A DNA stretch of 6,274 nt, from NCBI GenBank assembly GCA_002780675.1, contig PEUR01000054.1:1-6274 (forward strand), in the 5' to 3' direction. Source of the DNA: Gallionellales bacterium CG03_land_8_20_14_0_80_55_15. GTDB taxonomy: Bacteria; Pseudomonadota; Gammaproteobacteria; Burkholderiales; Gallionellaceae. Each line of letters begins with the position of its first letter. Positions within the stretch are counted from its first letter, which is position 1. Below are positions 1-6,274 of the stretch, piece by piece. Position numbers and translations under genes: made by a program. A model generated the notes under the pieces. The model had not been told where the DNA came from. It was given only the letters and a program-made list of their open reading frames with translations, and made no database searches.

Positions 1-846
1 ATGCTGAGTTATCGCCACGCCTTTCACGCCGGCAATCATGCCGATGTGCTGAAACACTTCATCGAAGTTCAACTGTTACGCTATCTGGCGCAGAAGGACA
101 AGCCGTTCTGGTACATAGATACCCATGCCGGTGCGGGTTGTTATGCGCTCGACAGCGGTTACGCCACGCAAAATGCCGAATTTGAGAGCGGTATCGCGCG
201 GCTGTGGAATCGGGACGATCTCCCTGCCGCTCTGGCGGATTATGTGGCGCTGGTTAAAGGCATCAATCCCGACGGCCAGATGAAGTTGTATCCCGGTTCG
301 CCTTTAGTGGCGCAGGAATTGTTGCGCGAGCAGGACAAAATGCGTCTCTACGAGTTGCATCCTTCGGACAGTGAGCTATTGCACGAGAATTTTGTCGGCT
401 GCGGCACGCAGGTGCTGATGCAGAACAGTGACGGTTTTGGTGCGCTTAAAGCCTTGTTGCCCCCGCCGCCGCGCCGTGCGCTGGTGCTGATGGATCCGCC
501 CTATGAAGAAAAACAGGATTACCAGCGTGTGGTGACGGCGTTAGGTGAAGGATTGAAGCGCTTTTCCAGCGGTGTTTATGCGGTGTGGTATCCGCAATTG
601 CAACGCAATGAGGCGCGCCAGTTGCCGCAGCAGCTCAAACAACTTCCAGTGAAAAGTTGGCTTAATGTTGCGCTGACCGTGCAGGGTTTGAGTGATGACG
701 GCTTTGGCATGTATGGCAGCGGCATGTTCATCCTTAATCCACCGTGGAATCTGCATCAAGTTTTGCAAGAAGTGATGCCCTATCTGGTTCGTGTGTTGGG
801 CCAGGATAAAGAGGCTGGGTTTGCACTGGAGTATCAGGCAGGGTAG
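1..846 (+). CDS. rlmJ: 23S rRNA (adenine(2030)-N(6))-methyltransferase RlmJ
   Basis: RlmJ transfers a methyl group from S-adenosylmethionine to N6 of A2030 in 23S rRNA, acting in the cytoplasm on naked or early-assembling rRNA. The 281-aa product matches the length of the E. coli enzyme (about 280 aa). Seen in the sequence: the family N-terminus MLSYRHAFHAGNHADVLKH (residues 1-19), a SAM-binding segment DTHAGAGCY (40-48), YELHPSD (117-123), a conserved NSDGF (142-146), and the N6-adenine methyltransferase motif IV DPPYE (165-169), whose Asp and aromatic residue position the target adenine. The ATG is the first base of the window, so its ribosome binding site and promoter are not visible, but the start agrees with the family. 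It ends in TAG, with 44 nt before the next gene. Nothing looks broken or unusual. Confidence 0.96.
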   Translation: MLSYRHAFHAGNHADVLKHFIEVQLLRYLAQKDKPFWYIDTHAGAGCYALDSGYATQNAEFESGIARLWNRDDLPAALADYVALVKGINPDGQMKLYPGSPLVAQELLREQDKMRLYELHPSDSELLHENFVGCGTQVLMQNSDGFGALKALLPPPPRRALVLMDPPYEEKQDYQRVVTALGEGLKRFSSGVYAVWYPQLQRNEARQLPQQLKQLPVKSWLNVALTVQGLSDDGFGMYGSGMFILNPPWNLHQVLQEVMPYLVRVLGQDKEAGFALEYQAG

Positions 847-879
847 TTTTTAAGTTATTGATTATAAGTAATATTTTAT

Positions 880-883
880 GGGA
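880..883 (+). promoter_or_regulatory. Probable Shine-Dalgarno (GGGA) supporting a GTG start at 891
   Basis: GGGA lies 7 nt upstream of the GTG at 891. No comparable purine stretch sits at the right distance from the in-frame TTG at 858. The 847-890 gap is AT-rich, but I could not find a convincing -35/-10 pair in it, so a promoter here is possible but unsupported. Confidence 0.45.
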
Positions 884-890
884 TGTGAAC

Positions 891-3017
891 GTGGCGACTG
901 AACACACATGGAATTTCTTCCGCGCAGGCGGTTTCGATCAGGTGCAGCTTGACAGTGGCGCCGATCTGCTGGCGCTAAAGGATCTCGACCAAAAGCTGTG
1001 GGTGGCATTGAGTTGCCCGACGCGCGGCATTGAATTCGATACCCGGACGCTGGATTTGATAGACAGCGATGCGGATGGCCGGGTGCGCGCCAATGAGGTG
1101 CTGGAGGCGATTGCCTGGGCGGGTGGGCTGCTGAAGAATGCCGACCTGCTGGTCTCGGGCACGGACGAGCTGGCCTTGGCGGACATCAACGGGGATGCTG
1201 AAGAAGGGGCGCAGATATTGCGTTCCGCACGGCATATTCTGAAAAATCTGGGCAAGCCTGAAGCGGCGCAAATTTCCATGGCCGACATGGCCGATATTGA
1301 AAAATTTGTCGCGGGGCTGCAATTTAATGGCGATGGCGTGGTCTGTGCTGCACAAGTCAACGATGCCGCATTGCGCGCCACGCTCGAAGATATCGTTAAA
1401 TGCGCCGGTTCGGTAGCCGATTTGAGCGGTGACGCGGGAGTCAATCAGGAGATTGCCGACCGCTTTGTTGCCGAAGCCATCCGCTATTCTGACTGGTATG
1501 CTCAAGGCGAAACCGATGCAGCGATTCTCGTACTGGGCGAACAAACCGGAGCGGCTGCCGACGCGTTTCATGCCGTGAAAGACAAGGTCAGTGACTATTT
1601 TACGCGTTGCCAACTGGCGGCTTACGATGCCCGTGCCGCCGTGCCGCTAAGCCGTTCGGTGGAAGATTATCAGCAACTGGCAGGGCAGAGCCTTTCGGCG
1701 CAAAGTGTGGATATTGCGATTTTCCCGCTGGCCGGGATTGCGGCGAATAAGCCTTTGTCCTTGATTACTAACATCAATCCGGCCTGGCAGGCAAGCATGG
1801 ATGCGCTGCGGCTTCAGCTTGTTACGCCTTTGCTGGGCAACAAGGAAAGTTTGACTGCGGCCGAATGGACTGACTTGTGCGACAAGTTTGCCGCCTTTGA
1901 CGCGTGGCAGGCAGGCAAGCCTCAGTCTTGCGCCGAACCTCTCGGTATCGTTCGGGTTATAGAACTGCTGGCGGGCGGGCACAAGCCTTTGCTGGACGAG
2001 CTGATTGCACAGGACAAAGCTGTCGAAATTGAAGTCAAGGCGATTCATGCGGTGGAACGTTTGTTGCGCTACAAACGCGATTTGTATGTGCTGGTCAATA
2101 ATTTCGTTTCTTTCCGTAACTTTTATACCGGCAAGAAAAAAGGCATTTTTCAGGTCGGTACACTGTATCTGGACGGGCGCAGTTGCGAGCTGACGGTCAA
2201 GGTTGACGATGTGGTCAAACATGCCGCCTACGCGAACATGAGCGGCGTGTGTCTGGCGTATTGCGACTGCGTGCGCAACGGCGGCACAATGAGCATCGCG
2301 GCGGCCTTTACGGCTGGGGATTCGGACTATCTGATGCCAGGTCGCAATGGGGTGTTTTACGACCGCAAGGGGCAGGACTGGGATGCTACCATCGTGCGCA
2401 TCATTGACCAGCCCATCAGTATCCGTCAGGCATTCTGGTCGCCGTACAAAAAGCTCTCCAGGGCGATTGGCGAACAGTTGCAAAAATTGGCGGCCTCCAA
2501 AGCCAGCGCCGCTGAAGGTAATCTGACGGCAGCCGCAATCGAACACGGCAAGTCGGTGGCTAACGCCGCGCCAGCAACGCCAAAACCCGCTTTTGACGTG
2601 GGCAAGTTCGCCGGTATTTTTGCGGCAATGGGTCTGGCGATCGGCGCGATTGGCGGCATTCTCGCTTCCATCGTGGCCGGCTTGCTGGGCTTGAAGTTAT
2701 GGCAGATGCCGCTGGCGATTATCGGTTTGCTGTTGCTGATTTCCGGTCCGGCGATGGTGCTGGCCGGGTTCAAGCTGAAACGGCGCAACCTCGCACCGAT
2801 ACTGGATGCCAACGGCTGGGCGGTAAACGCGCGGGCGCGCATCAATATCCCGTTTGGCACGTCGTTGACCGGTTTGGCGGGGTTGCCGGACGGGGCGCAC
2901 CGTTCGCTGGTTGACCCGTTCGCCGACAAAAAACCAGTGTGGCCGTATTACTTGCTGCTACTGGTTATCGTTGGCGCGCTGCTTGGCATGTATTTCATGG
3001 GCTATTTCGGCGCATGA
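891..3017 (+). CDS. Uncharacterised EF-hand membrane protein (708 aa)
   Basis: I recognise no characterised family for the whole protein. Numbering is from the GTG at 891, chosen because GGGA precedes it and the product then begins MATEHTWNFFRAGGF; an in-frame TTG at 858 would add 11 residues, and a GTG at 885 is also possible. Residues 58-69 form a canonical EF-hand calcium loop (DSDADGRVRANE: acidic at 1, 3, 5, Gly at 6, Val at 8, Glu at 12). Degenerate loops follow near 98 (DINGDAEE), 144 (QFNGDGVV) and 177 (DLSGDAGV). The middle (about 200-560) is soluble-looking and includes YKRDLYVLVNNF (from about 394), CLAYCDC with Cys 454, 458 and 460, and GDSDYLMPGRNGVFYDRKG (476 on). Three hydrophobic helices close the protein, about 573-601, 608-626 and 686-708, with FKLKRRN after the second. 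The positive-inside rule puts the N-terminal region in the cytoplasm. No signal peptide is visible. The stop overlaps the next start by ATGA, suggesting coupled translation. Calcium binding is inferred; the biological role is unknown. Confidence 0.9.
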   Translation: MATEHTWNFFRAGGFDQVQLDSGADLLALKDLDQKLWVALSCPTRGIEFDTRTLDLIDSDADGRVRANEVLEAIAWAGGLLKNADLLVSGTDELALADINGDAEEGAQILRSARHILKNLGKPEAAQISMADMADIEKFVAGLQFNGDGVVCAAQVNDAALRATLEDIVKCAGSVADLSGDAGVNQEIADRFVAEAIRYSDWYAQGETDAAILVLGEQTGAAADAFHAVKDKVSDYFTRCQLAAYDARAAVPLSRSVEDYQQLAGQSLSAQSVDIAIFPLAGIAANKPLSLITNINPAWQASMDALRLQLVTPLLGNKESLTAAEWTDLCDKFAAFDAWQAGKPQSCAEPLGIVRVIELLAGGHKPLLDELIAQDKAVEIEVKAIHAVERLLRYKRDLYVLVNNFVSFRNFYTGKKKGIFQVGTLYLDGRSCELTVKVDDVVKHAAYANMSGVCLAYCDCVRNGGTMSIAAAFTAGDSDYLMPGRNGVFYDRKGQDWDATIVRIIDQPISIRQAFWSPYKKLSRAIGEQLQKLAASKASAAEGNLTAAAIEHGKSVANAAPATPKPAFDVGKFAGIFAAMGLAIGAIGGILASIVAGLLGLKLWQMPLAIIGLLLLISGPAMVLAGFKLKRRNLAPILDANGWAVNARARINIPFGTSLTGLAGLPDGAHRSLVDPFADKKPVWPYYLLLLVIVGALLGMYFMGYFGA

Positions 3018-3655
3018 CGTTCAGCGAAAATTGTCGCCGCTGCCCGCGCCTGGCCGAATTTCTCGACCAGGTGCGAGGAGAACATCCCGATTATCACGCC
3101 TTGCCGGTGAGTTCGTTAGGTGCGGCGGGTAGTCGGTTTTTAGTGGTCGGCCTGGCACCCGGAATGCATGGCGCAAACCGCACCGGGCGGCCCTTTTGCG
3201 GCGATTTTGCGGGCAAACTGTTGTATGCATCCCTGCACAAATTCGGGTTTTCCAATCAGTCCGAACCGCTGGATTCGGCGGGGAACGCCAATGCCGACTT
3301 ACATTTGCACGGTTGTCGTATCACCAACGCGGTGCGATGTTTGCCGCCGCAGAACAAGCCTGAACCTGGCGAAATTCGTTTGTGTAATCCGTATTTGACC
3401 GAGGAGTTGGCGGTGTTGCCGAGGGGGGGCGCAGTACTGGCACTAGGCACGATCGCCCATAATGCGGTGCTGATGGCGTTGAAATTGCCTAACAGCAGCA
3501 ACAAGTTTGCGCACGGCGCGCAACATCCGTTGCCGAACGGCGTGACGCTGTTCGACAGTTACCATTGCAGCCGCTACAACACCCAGACCAAACGCTTGAC
3601 CACGCCGATGTTCGAGTCCGTCATTGCAAGCATCGCGGCACATCTTGGCGGCTGA
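3014..3655 (+). CDS. Fe-S uracil-DNA glycosylase, family 4/5 type (closest to UDGb)
   Basis: This enzyme type excises uracil, and in family 5 often other deaminated bases, from DNA, opening base-excision repair. The 213-aa product carries the expected four cluster cysteines: C7-x2-C10 at the N-terminus and C109-x14-C124, typical of [4Fe-4S] glycosylases. Motif A is [19 protein letters not shown] (46-64). The GANRTGR stretch is characteristic of family 5, and Asp64 sits where an Asp is implicated in catalysis in Thermus UDGb. ITNAVRC (103-109) and PPQNKP (111-116) follow. The second active-site motif is HPLPNG (171-176) and [15 protein letters not shown] (182-196). Against the family 5 pattern as I remember it (GLAPAAHG, SYHPSRQNTQTGRLT), this protein has Gly50-Met51, Cys185, Tyr188 and Lys193, so its substrate range may differ. 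The ATG at 3014 overlaps the preceding TGA and starts directly before the Cys motif; an upstream in-frame ATG at 2939 would only add residues read from inside the previous gene. Confidence 0.9.
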   Translation: MTFSENCRRCPRLAEFLDQVRGEHPDYHALPVSSLGAAGSRFLVVGLAPGMHGANRTGRPFCGDFAGKLLYASLHKFGFSNQSEPLDSAGNANADLHLHGCRITNAVRCLPPQNKPEPGEIRLCNPYLTEELAVLPRGGAVLALGTIAHNAVLMALKLPNSSNKFAHGAQHPLPNGVTLFDSYHCSRYNTQTKRLTTPMFESVIASIAAHLGG

Positions 3656-3656
3656 T

Positions 3657-5450
3657 TTGTTCGACCCCAAGCCCATCCTCGCCAGCCTGCCTTTATTGCC
3701 GGGCGTGTACCGCTATTACGACAGCCAGGGTGCGGTGTTGTACGTCGGCAAGGCCAAACAGCTCAAGAAGCGCGTGTCGTCTTATTTCCAGAAGAACAAC
3801 GTTTCGCCGCGCATCCGGCTGATGGTGTCGCATATCGCGCGCATTGAAACCACGGTGGTGCGCTCGGAAGCCGAGGCATTGCTGCTCGAAAACAACCTCA
3901 TCAAATCGTTAAAGCCCCGCTATAACATCTTGTTTAGAGACGATAAATCTTATCCGTATATCGTGCTGACCGGGGATAAGTATGCGCGCCTGACTTATTA
4001 TCGCGGCACGCCCACTCGCCGCCACCAATACTTTGGCCCGTATCCCAATTCATATGCGGCGCGGGAAAGTATTCAGTTGCTGCAACGGATTTTCCGCATT
4101 CGCACCTGCGAGGACAGCGTGTTCAACAACCGCACACGCCCCTGTTTGTTGCACCAGATAAACCGCTGTACCGCGCCCTGCGTCGGTTTGATTTCCGACG
4201 CGGATTATCAAGCCGACATCCACCATGCCGTGTTGTTGCTGCAAGGCCGTCACGGCGAAGTCGAACAGACGCTGCGCTGCGCGATGGAACAGGCGGCGCA
4301 AACGCAGCATTACGAGCAGGCTGCCGTGCTGCGCGATCAATTGAGCGCGCTGCATACCGTGCAGCAGAAGCAGTTTGTCGAATCCACCGGCGGCACGACC
4401 GATGCCGACATCATCGCGCTGGCGATGCGGGATGGCTTGGTCTGTGTGAATCTCGCCATGATGCGCGGTGGCAGGCATCTGGGCGACAAGAGCTTTTTCC
4501 CTGAACACGCGGAAGGGCTTGCTGCGGACGAGATAGTGCAGGCTTTTGTCGCGCAGCATTATCTGAACTGCAGCGTGCCGCCCCTGCTGGTGCTGGCGGC
4601 GGAATGCACAGATGCAACCCTGGCAGCTCTGCTCGGCGAGCAAGCGGGTCACGCGGTGCATATCAGTGCGGCGACTGGCGGCGAGCGTCGGAAATGGCTG
4701 GAAATGGCGCAACAGAACGCCTTGCTGGCCTTGCAACAACGCGCGACACAGCAAGGCGGGCAGCAACTGCGCCTGGACCGGTTGCGCGACTGGATGCAGA
4801 TGCCGTTTGTGCAGCGCATTGAATGCTTCGACATCAGCCACACTATGGGCGAGGCGACGGTGGCCTCCTGCGTGGTGTATGAAAATCTCGACATGCGACA
4901 GGCGCAATATCGCCGCTACAACGTCAGCGGCATCACGCCCGGCGATGATTACGCGGCGATGCGTCAGGCGCTGACTCGCCGTTATCAGAAGCTGGCGATA
5001 GGGGAGGGCGCGCGCCCCGATTTGATCCTGATAGATGGCGGGCTGGGACAGTTGCACGTCGCGAGGGAAGTCATGCAGGCGCTGGGTTTGAATCTGGCAC
5101 TGGTTGGTGTCGCCAAAGGGGTGGAGCGCAAGGCGGGCATGGAGCAGTTGATCTTTCCCGATGGCAGCTCGCGGCAGCTATCCAGCGACGATCCTGCTCT
5201 GCATCTGATCCAGCAGATACGCGATGAGGCGCACCGTTTCGCCATCACCGGTCATCGCGCCCGACGCGGCAAAGCGCGAACCGCCTCCAGTCTGGAAGAA
5301 ATCAGTGGCGTGGGGGAGCAGCGGCGGCGCAGCCTGCTCACCCACTTCGGCGGGTTGCGGGAAGTCGTGCAAGCCAGCGTCGAACAGCTCTGTCAGGTCA
5401 AAGGAATCAGCAAATCGCTTGCTGAACATATTTACCAGCAGCTACACTGA
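3657..5450 (+). CDS. uvrC: Excinuclease ABC subunit C (UvrC)
   Basis: UvrC makes both the 3' and 5' incisions around a bulky lesion after UvrA and UvrB have located it, in nucleotide excision repair. With the TTG at 3657 the product is 597 aa (E. coli 610). Domains in order: GIY-YIG nuclease (GVY 16-18, YVG 29-31, Arg39, Glu78, Asn90); an Fe-S type cysteine set C151-x11-C163-x7-C171-x3-C175; the UVR helix pair that contacts UvrB (about 203-232); the RNase H-like nuclease with FDISH (Asp392), LILIDGG (Asp460) and DEAHRF (His526); and a C-terminal double helix-hairpin-helix for DNA binding (about 546-597). All catalytic residues I can place are present. Start choice: 3657 gives MFDPK, the usual beginning of the family, with GGCGG 5 nt upstream. 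In-frame TTG codons at 3645 and 3624 would lengthen it to 601 or 608 aa and overlap the glycosylase gene. TTG initiation suggests modest expression. It probably shares a transcript with its neighbours. Confidence 0.97.
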   Translation: MFDPKPILASLPLLPGVYRYYDSQGAVLYVGKAKQLKKRVSSYFQKNNVSPRIRLMVSHIARIETTVVRSEAEALLLENNLIKSLKPRYNILFRDDKSYPYIVLTGDKYARLTYYRGTPTRRHQYFGPYPNSYAARESIQLLQRIFRIRTCEDSVFNNRTRPCLLHQINRCTAPCVGLISDADYQADIHHAVLLLQGRHGEVEQTLRCAMEQAAQTQHYEQAAVLRDQLSALHTVQQKQFVESTGGTTDADIIALAMRDGLVCVNLAMMRGGRHLGDKSFFPEHAEGLAADEIVQAFVAQHYLNCSVPPLLVLAAECTDATLAALLGEQAGHAVHISAATGGERRKWLEMAQQNALLALQQRATQQGGQQLRLDRLRDWMQMPFVQRIECFDISHTMGEATVASCVVYENLDMRQAQYRRYNVSGITPGDDYAAMRQALTRRYQKLAIGEGARPDLILIDGGLGQLHVAREVMQALGLNLALVGVAKGVERKAGMEQLIFPDGSSRQLSSDDPALHLIQQIRDEAHRFAITGHRARRGKARTASSLEEISGVGEQRRRSLLTHFGGLREVVQASVEQLCQVKGISKSLAEHIYQQLH

Positions 5451-5455
5451 CGACC

Positions 5456-6022
5456 ATGAAAATTAACATCCCCAATCTGCTCACCTGGCTGAGAATTCTG
5501 CTGATTCCTGTGTTCGTCACGGTTTTTTACCTGTCAGACCTCACGCTGGCTCCGCATCTAAAAAATTTGATCGCTACTGGCGTATTTCTGTTGGCATCGG
5601 TCACGGATTGGCTGGACGGCTATCTGGCACGCAAATTGAACCAAACTTCTGCCTTTGGCGCATTTCTCGATCCGGTCGCGGATAAATTGATGGTCGCGGC
5701 AGCGCTCATTTTATTGGTCAAGCTGGGACGCGCCGATGCCATCATTGCTTTTATTATCATCGGGCGCGAAATCACTATCTCCGCCTTGCGCGAATGGATG
5801 GCAAAAATCGGCGCAAGCAAGAGCGTTGCCGTTTCCATGTTGGGGAAAATAAAGACGACTTTTCAAATGCTTGCCATCACCATGTTGCTTTACGACGAAA
5901 AACTGTACGGCGTGGACTGTCAGGTTGCGGGTTCTTTACTGTTATACATGGCCGCGTTGCTCACTTTATGGTCCATGGGTTATTACTTGATGCTGGCCAA
6001 GCGACAGTTGGAAAAAATTTGA
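5456..6022 (+). CDS. pgsA: CDP-diacylglycerol--glycerol-3-phosphate 3-phosphatidyltransferase (PgsA)
   Basis: PgsA is an inner-membrane enzyme that joins CDP-diacylglycerol to glycerol-3-phosphate, releasing CMP and forming phosphatidylglycerophosphate, the committed step to phosphatidylglycerol and cardiolipin. The 188-aa product fits the family (E. coli 182 aa). The complete CDP-alcohol phosphotransferase signature D-x2-D-G-x2-A-R-x8-G-x3-D-x3-D is visible as Asp51, Asp54, Gly55, Ala58, Arg59, Gly68, Asp72 and Asp76; these Asp residues bind the metal and the CDP group. The N-terminus MKINIPNLLTWLRILLIPVF is typical, and several hydrophobic helices span the rest. The ATG lies 5 nt after the uvrC stop with no obvious Shine-Dalgarno, so translation may depend on ribosomes finishing uvrC. 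The uvrC-pgsA order is common in proteobacteria although the two functions are unrelated. Confidence 0.97.
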   Translation: MKINIPNLLTWLRILLIPVFVTVFYLSDLTLAPHLKNLIATGVFLLASVTDWLDGYLARKLNQTSAFGAFLDPVADKLMVAAALILLVKLGRADAIIAFIIIGREITISALREWMAKIGASKSVAVSMLGKIKTTFQMLAITMLLYDEKLYGVDCQVAGSLLLYMAALLTLWSMGYYLMLAKRQLEKI

Positions 6023-6030
6023 AATTAGGC

Positions 6031-6058
6031 TTGCATTATCGGGCTGGCTCTATATAAT
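6031..6058 (+). promoter_or_regulatory. Sigma70-type promoter for tRNA-Pro
   Basis: A -35 box TTGCAT (6031-6036) and a perfect -10 box TATAAT (6053-6058) are separated by 16 nt. The discriminator that follows (GCGCAGCC) is GC-rich, as in stable-RNA promoters under stringent control. Transcription would start near 6065, only a few bases before the mature tRNA 5' end at 6069. Boxes and spacing are seen; the start point and stringent regulation are inferred. Confidence 0.85.
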
Positions 6059-6068
6059 GCGCAGCCTT

Positions 6069-6145
6069 CGGGGTGTAGCGTAGCCTGGTAGCGCGCCTGG
6101 TTTGGGACCAGGATGTCGGGAGTTCGAATCTCTCCACCCCGACCA
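6069..6145 (+). tRNA. tRNA-Pro (anticodon UGG)
   Basis: A 77-nt complete cloverleaf can be folded by eye. The acceptor stem CGGGGTG (6069-6075) pairs perfectly with CACCCCG (6135-6141). A D arm lies at 6078-6094. The anticodon stem CCTGG/CCAGG (6096-6100, 6108-6112) encloses loop TTTGGGA, with anticodon TGG at 6103-6105. The T arm is GGGAG (6118-6122), loop TTCGAAT (6123-6129) and CTCTC (6130-6134), with one G-T pair. Discriminator A6142 is followed by an encoded CCA (6143-6145). UGG reads CCA and CCG, and when modified can read further proline codons. The gene has its own promoter 47 nt after pgsA. No clear Rho-independent terminator follows within the window. Confidence 0.98.
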
Positions 6146-6160
6146 GGTTCTAGTCGTTTC

Positions 6161-6274
6161 CCTAGGAGTCTGTCGGACTTGAAGAATCGTAGCGAAAAGT
6201 TGGCTGGGCGAGGGCAGATTTTGCTGGTTTCGCAGGTCAATAGTTGTTCTATTGACCAAGAAAGCGGTGAAATA
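6161..6274. repeat. Palindromic repeat-like element, cut by the window end
   Basis: This gene-free stretch begins 15 nt after the tRNA. It opens with the palindrome CCTAGG (6161-6166) and a small inverted repeat AGTC-TGTCG-GACT (6167-6179). A non-coding run follows, then a perfect 9-bp hairpin (6235-6257). Outside that hairpin, weaker pairing continues: TTC 6229-6231 with GAA 6260-6262, GCT 6223-6225 with AGC 6263-6265, and ATTTT 6218-6222 with GAAAT 6269-6273. The shape suggests the left half of a long imperfect inverted repeat (a MITE-like or REP-like element, or an insertion sequence end) whose other half lies beyond the window. No transposase can be seen, so its type is unproven and the exact left boundary is uncertain. 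Confidence 0.5.
6235..6257. other. Perfect 9-bp inverted repeat (hairpin), 5-nt loop
   Basis: GGTCAATAG (6235-6243) and CTATTGACC (6249-6257) are exact reverse complements around the loop TTGTT. No T-run follows on either strand, so it does not look like an intrinsic terminator. It may be the tip of the larger repeat described for 6161-6274. Confidence 0.85.

Noticed and set aside
821..868. Possible promoter before the EF-hand gene (TTGCAC 821-826 with TAGTTT 844-849, or TATAAG 863-868)
   Set aside because: The first has a poor -10 and the second has no credible -35; AT-richness alone is not enough.
1647..2546. Long (299-codon) open frame on the minus strand inside the EF-hand gene
   Set aside because: It lies fully opposite a well-supported gene, its product looks like compositional noise, and it has no recognisable motif; GC-rich codon use produces such shadows.
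2939..3013. Upstream ATG at 2939 extending the glycosylase by 25 residues
   Set aside because: The added residues are an out-of-frame reading of the EF-hand protein's last membrane helix, while the ATG at 3014 sits directly before the conserved C-x2-C motif and overlaps the preceding stop.
4050..5057. 335-codon minus-strand open frame inside uvrC
   Set aside because: It is antisense to catalytic and structural motifs of UvrC that are all intact on the + strand; the His/Gln/Arg-rich product has no domain.
6235..6257. Hairpin considered as an intrinsic terminator for tRNA-Pro
   Set aside because: It is about 90 nt past the tRNA and is followed by AAGAAAGCGG, not a T-run; the other strand lacks one too.
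6025..6259. Minus-strand reading frames covering the tRNA, with peptides like GGEIRTPDILVPNQARYQA and WRDSNSRHPGPKPGALPGY
   Set aside because: They are translations of the antisense of tRNA-Pro, a recurring false protein in databases; the tRNA fold explains the sequence.

Overview
This window looks like ordinary chromosome from a betaproteobacterium, probably the Nitrosomonadales/Gallionellales side of the class. That placement is an inference from protein style (RlmJ, UvrC and PgsA sequences, moderately high GC, uvrC directly followed by pgsA); no marker here fixes the genus. All genes lie on the + strand and are tightly packed. Nearly the whole window is coding up to about 6022.

Layout: rlmJ (23S rRNA m6A methyltransferase, 1-846); a 44-nt AT-rich gap; a large uncharacterised EF-hand/membrane protein (891-3017); a small Fe-S uracil-DNA glycosylase of the family 4/5 type (3014-3655), joined to the previous gene by an ATGA overlap; uvrC (excinuclease subunit C, 3657-5450), starting one base after the glycosylase stop or overlapping it; pgsA (phosphatidylglycerophosphate synthase, 5456-6022), 5 nt further on; then a clear sigma70-type promoter and a tRNA-Pro(UGG) with encoded CCA (6069-6145). 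The last ~115 nt (6161-6274) hold no gene. They contain palindromic, repeat-like sequence with a perfect 9-bp hairpin, which looks like one arm of a repeat or small mobile element running off the window end.

The spacing suggests one transcription unit from rlmJ or the EF-hand gene through pgsA. Its centre is a DNA-repair pair: a base-excision glycosylase and the nucleotide-excision nuclease, translationally linked. The tRNA has its own promoter. The part with least known function is the 708-aa EF-hand protein: one canonical and three degenerate calcium-loop motifs at the N-terminus, a large middle region with a Cys cluster that I cannot assign, and three C-terminal membrane helices, with the calcium loops predicted on the cytoplasmic side. 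I saw no CRISPR array, phage gene, toxin-antitoxin pair, defence system or intact transposase gene.
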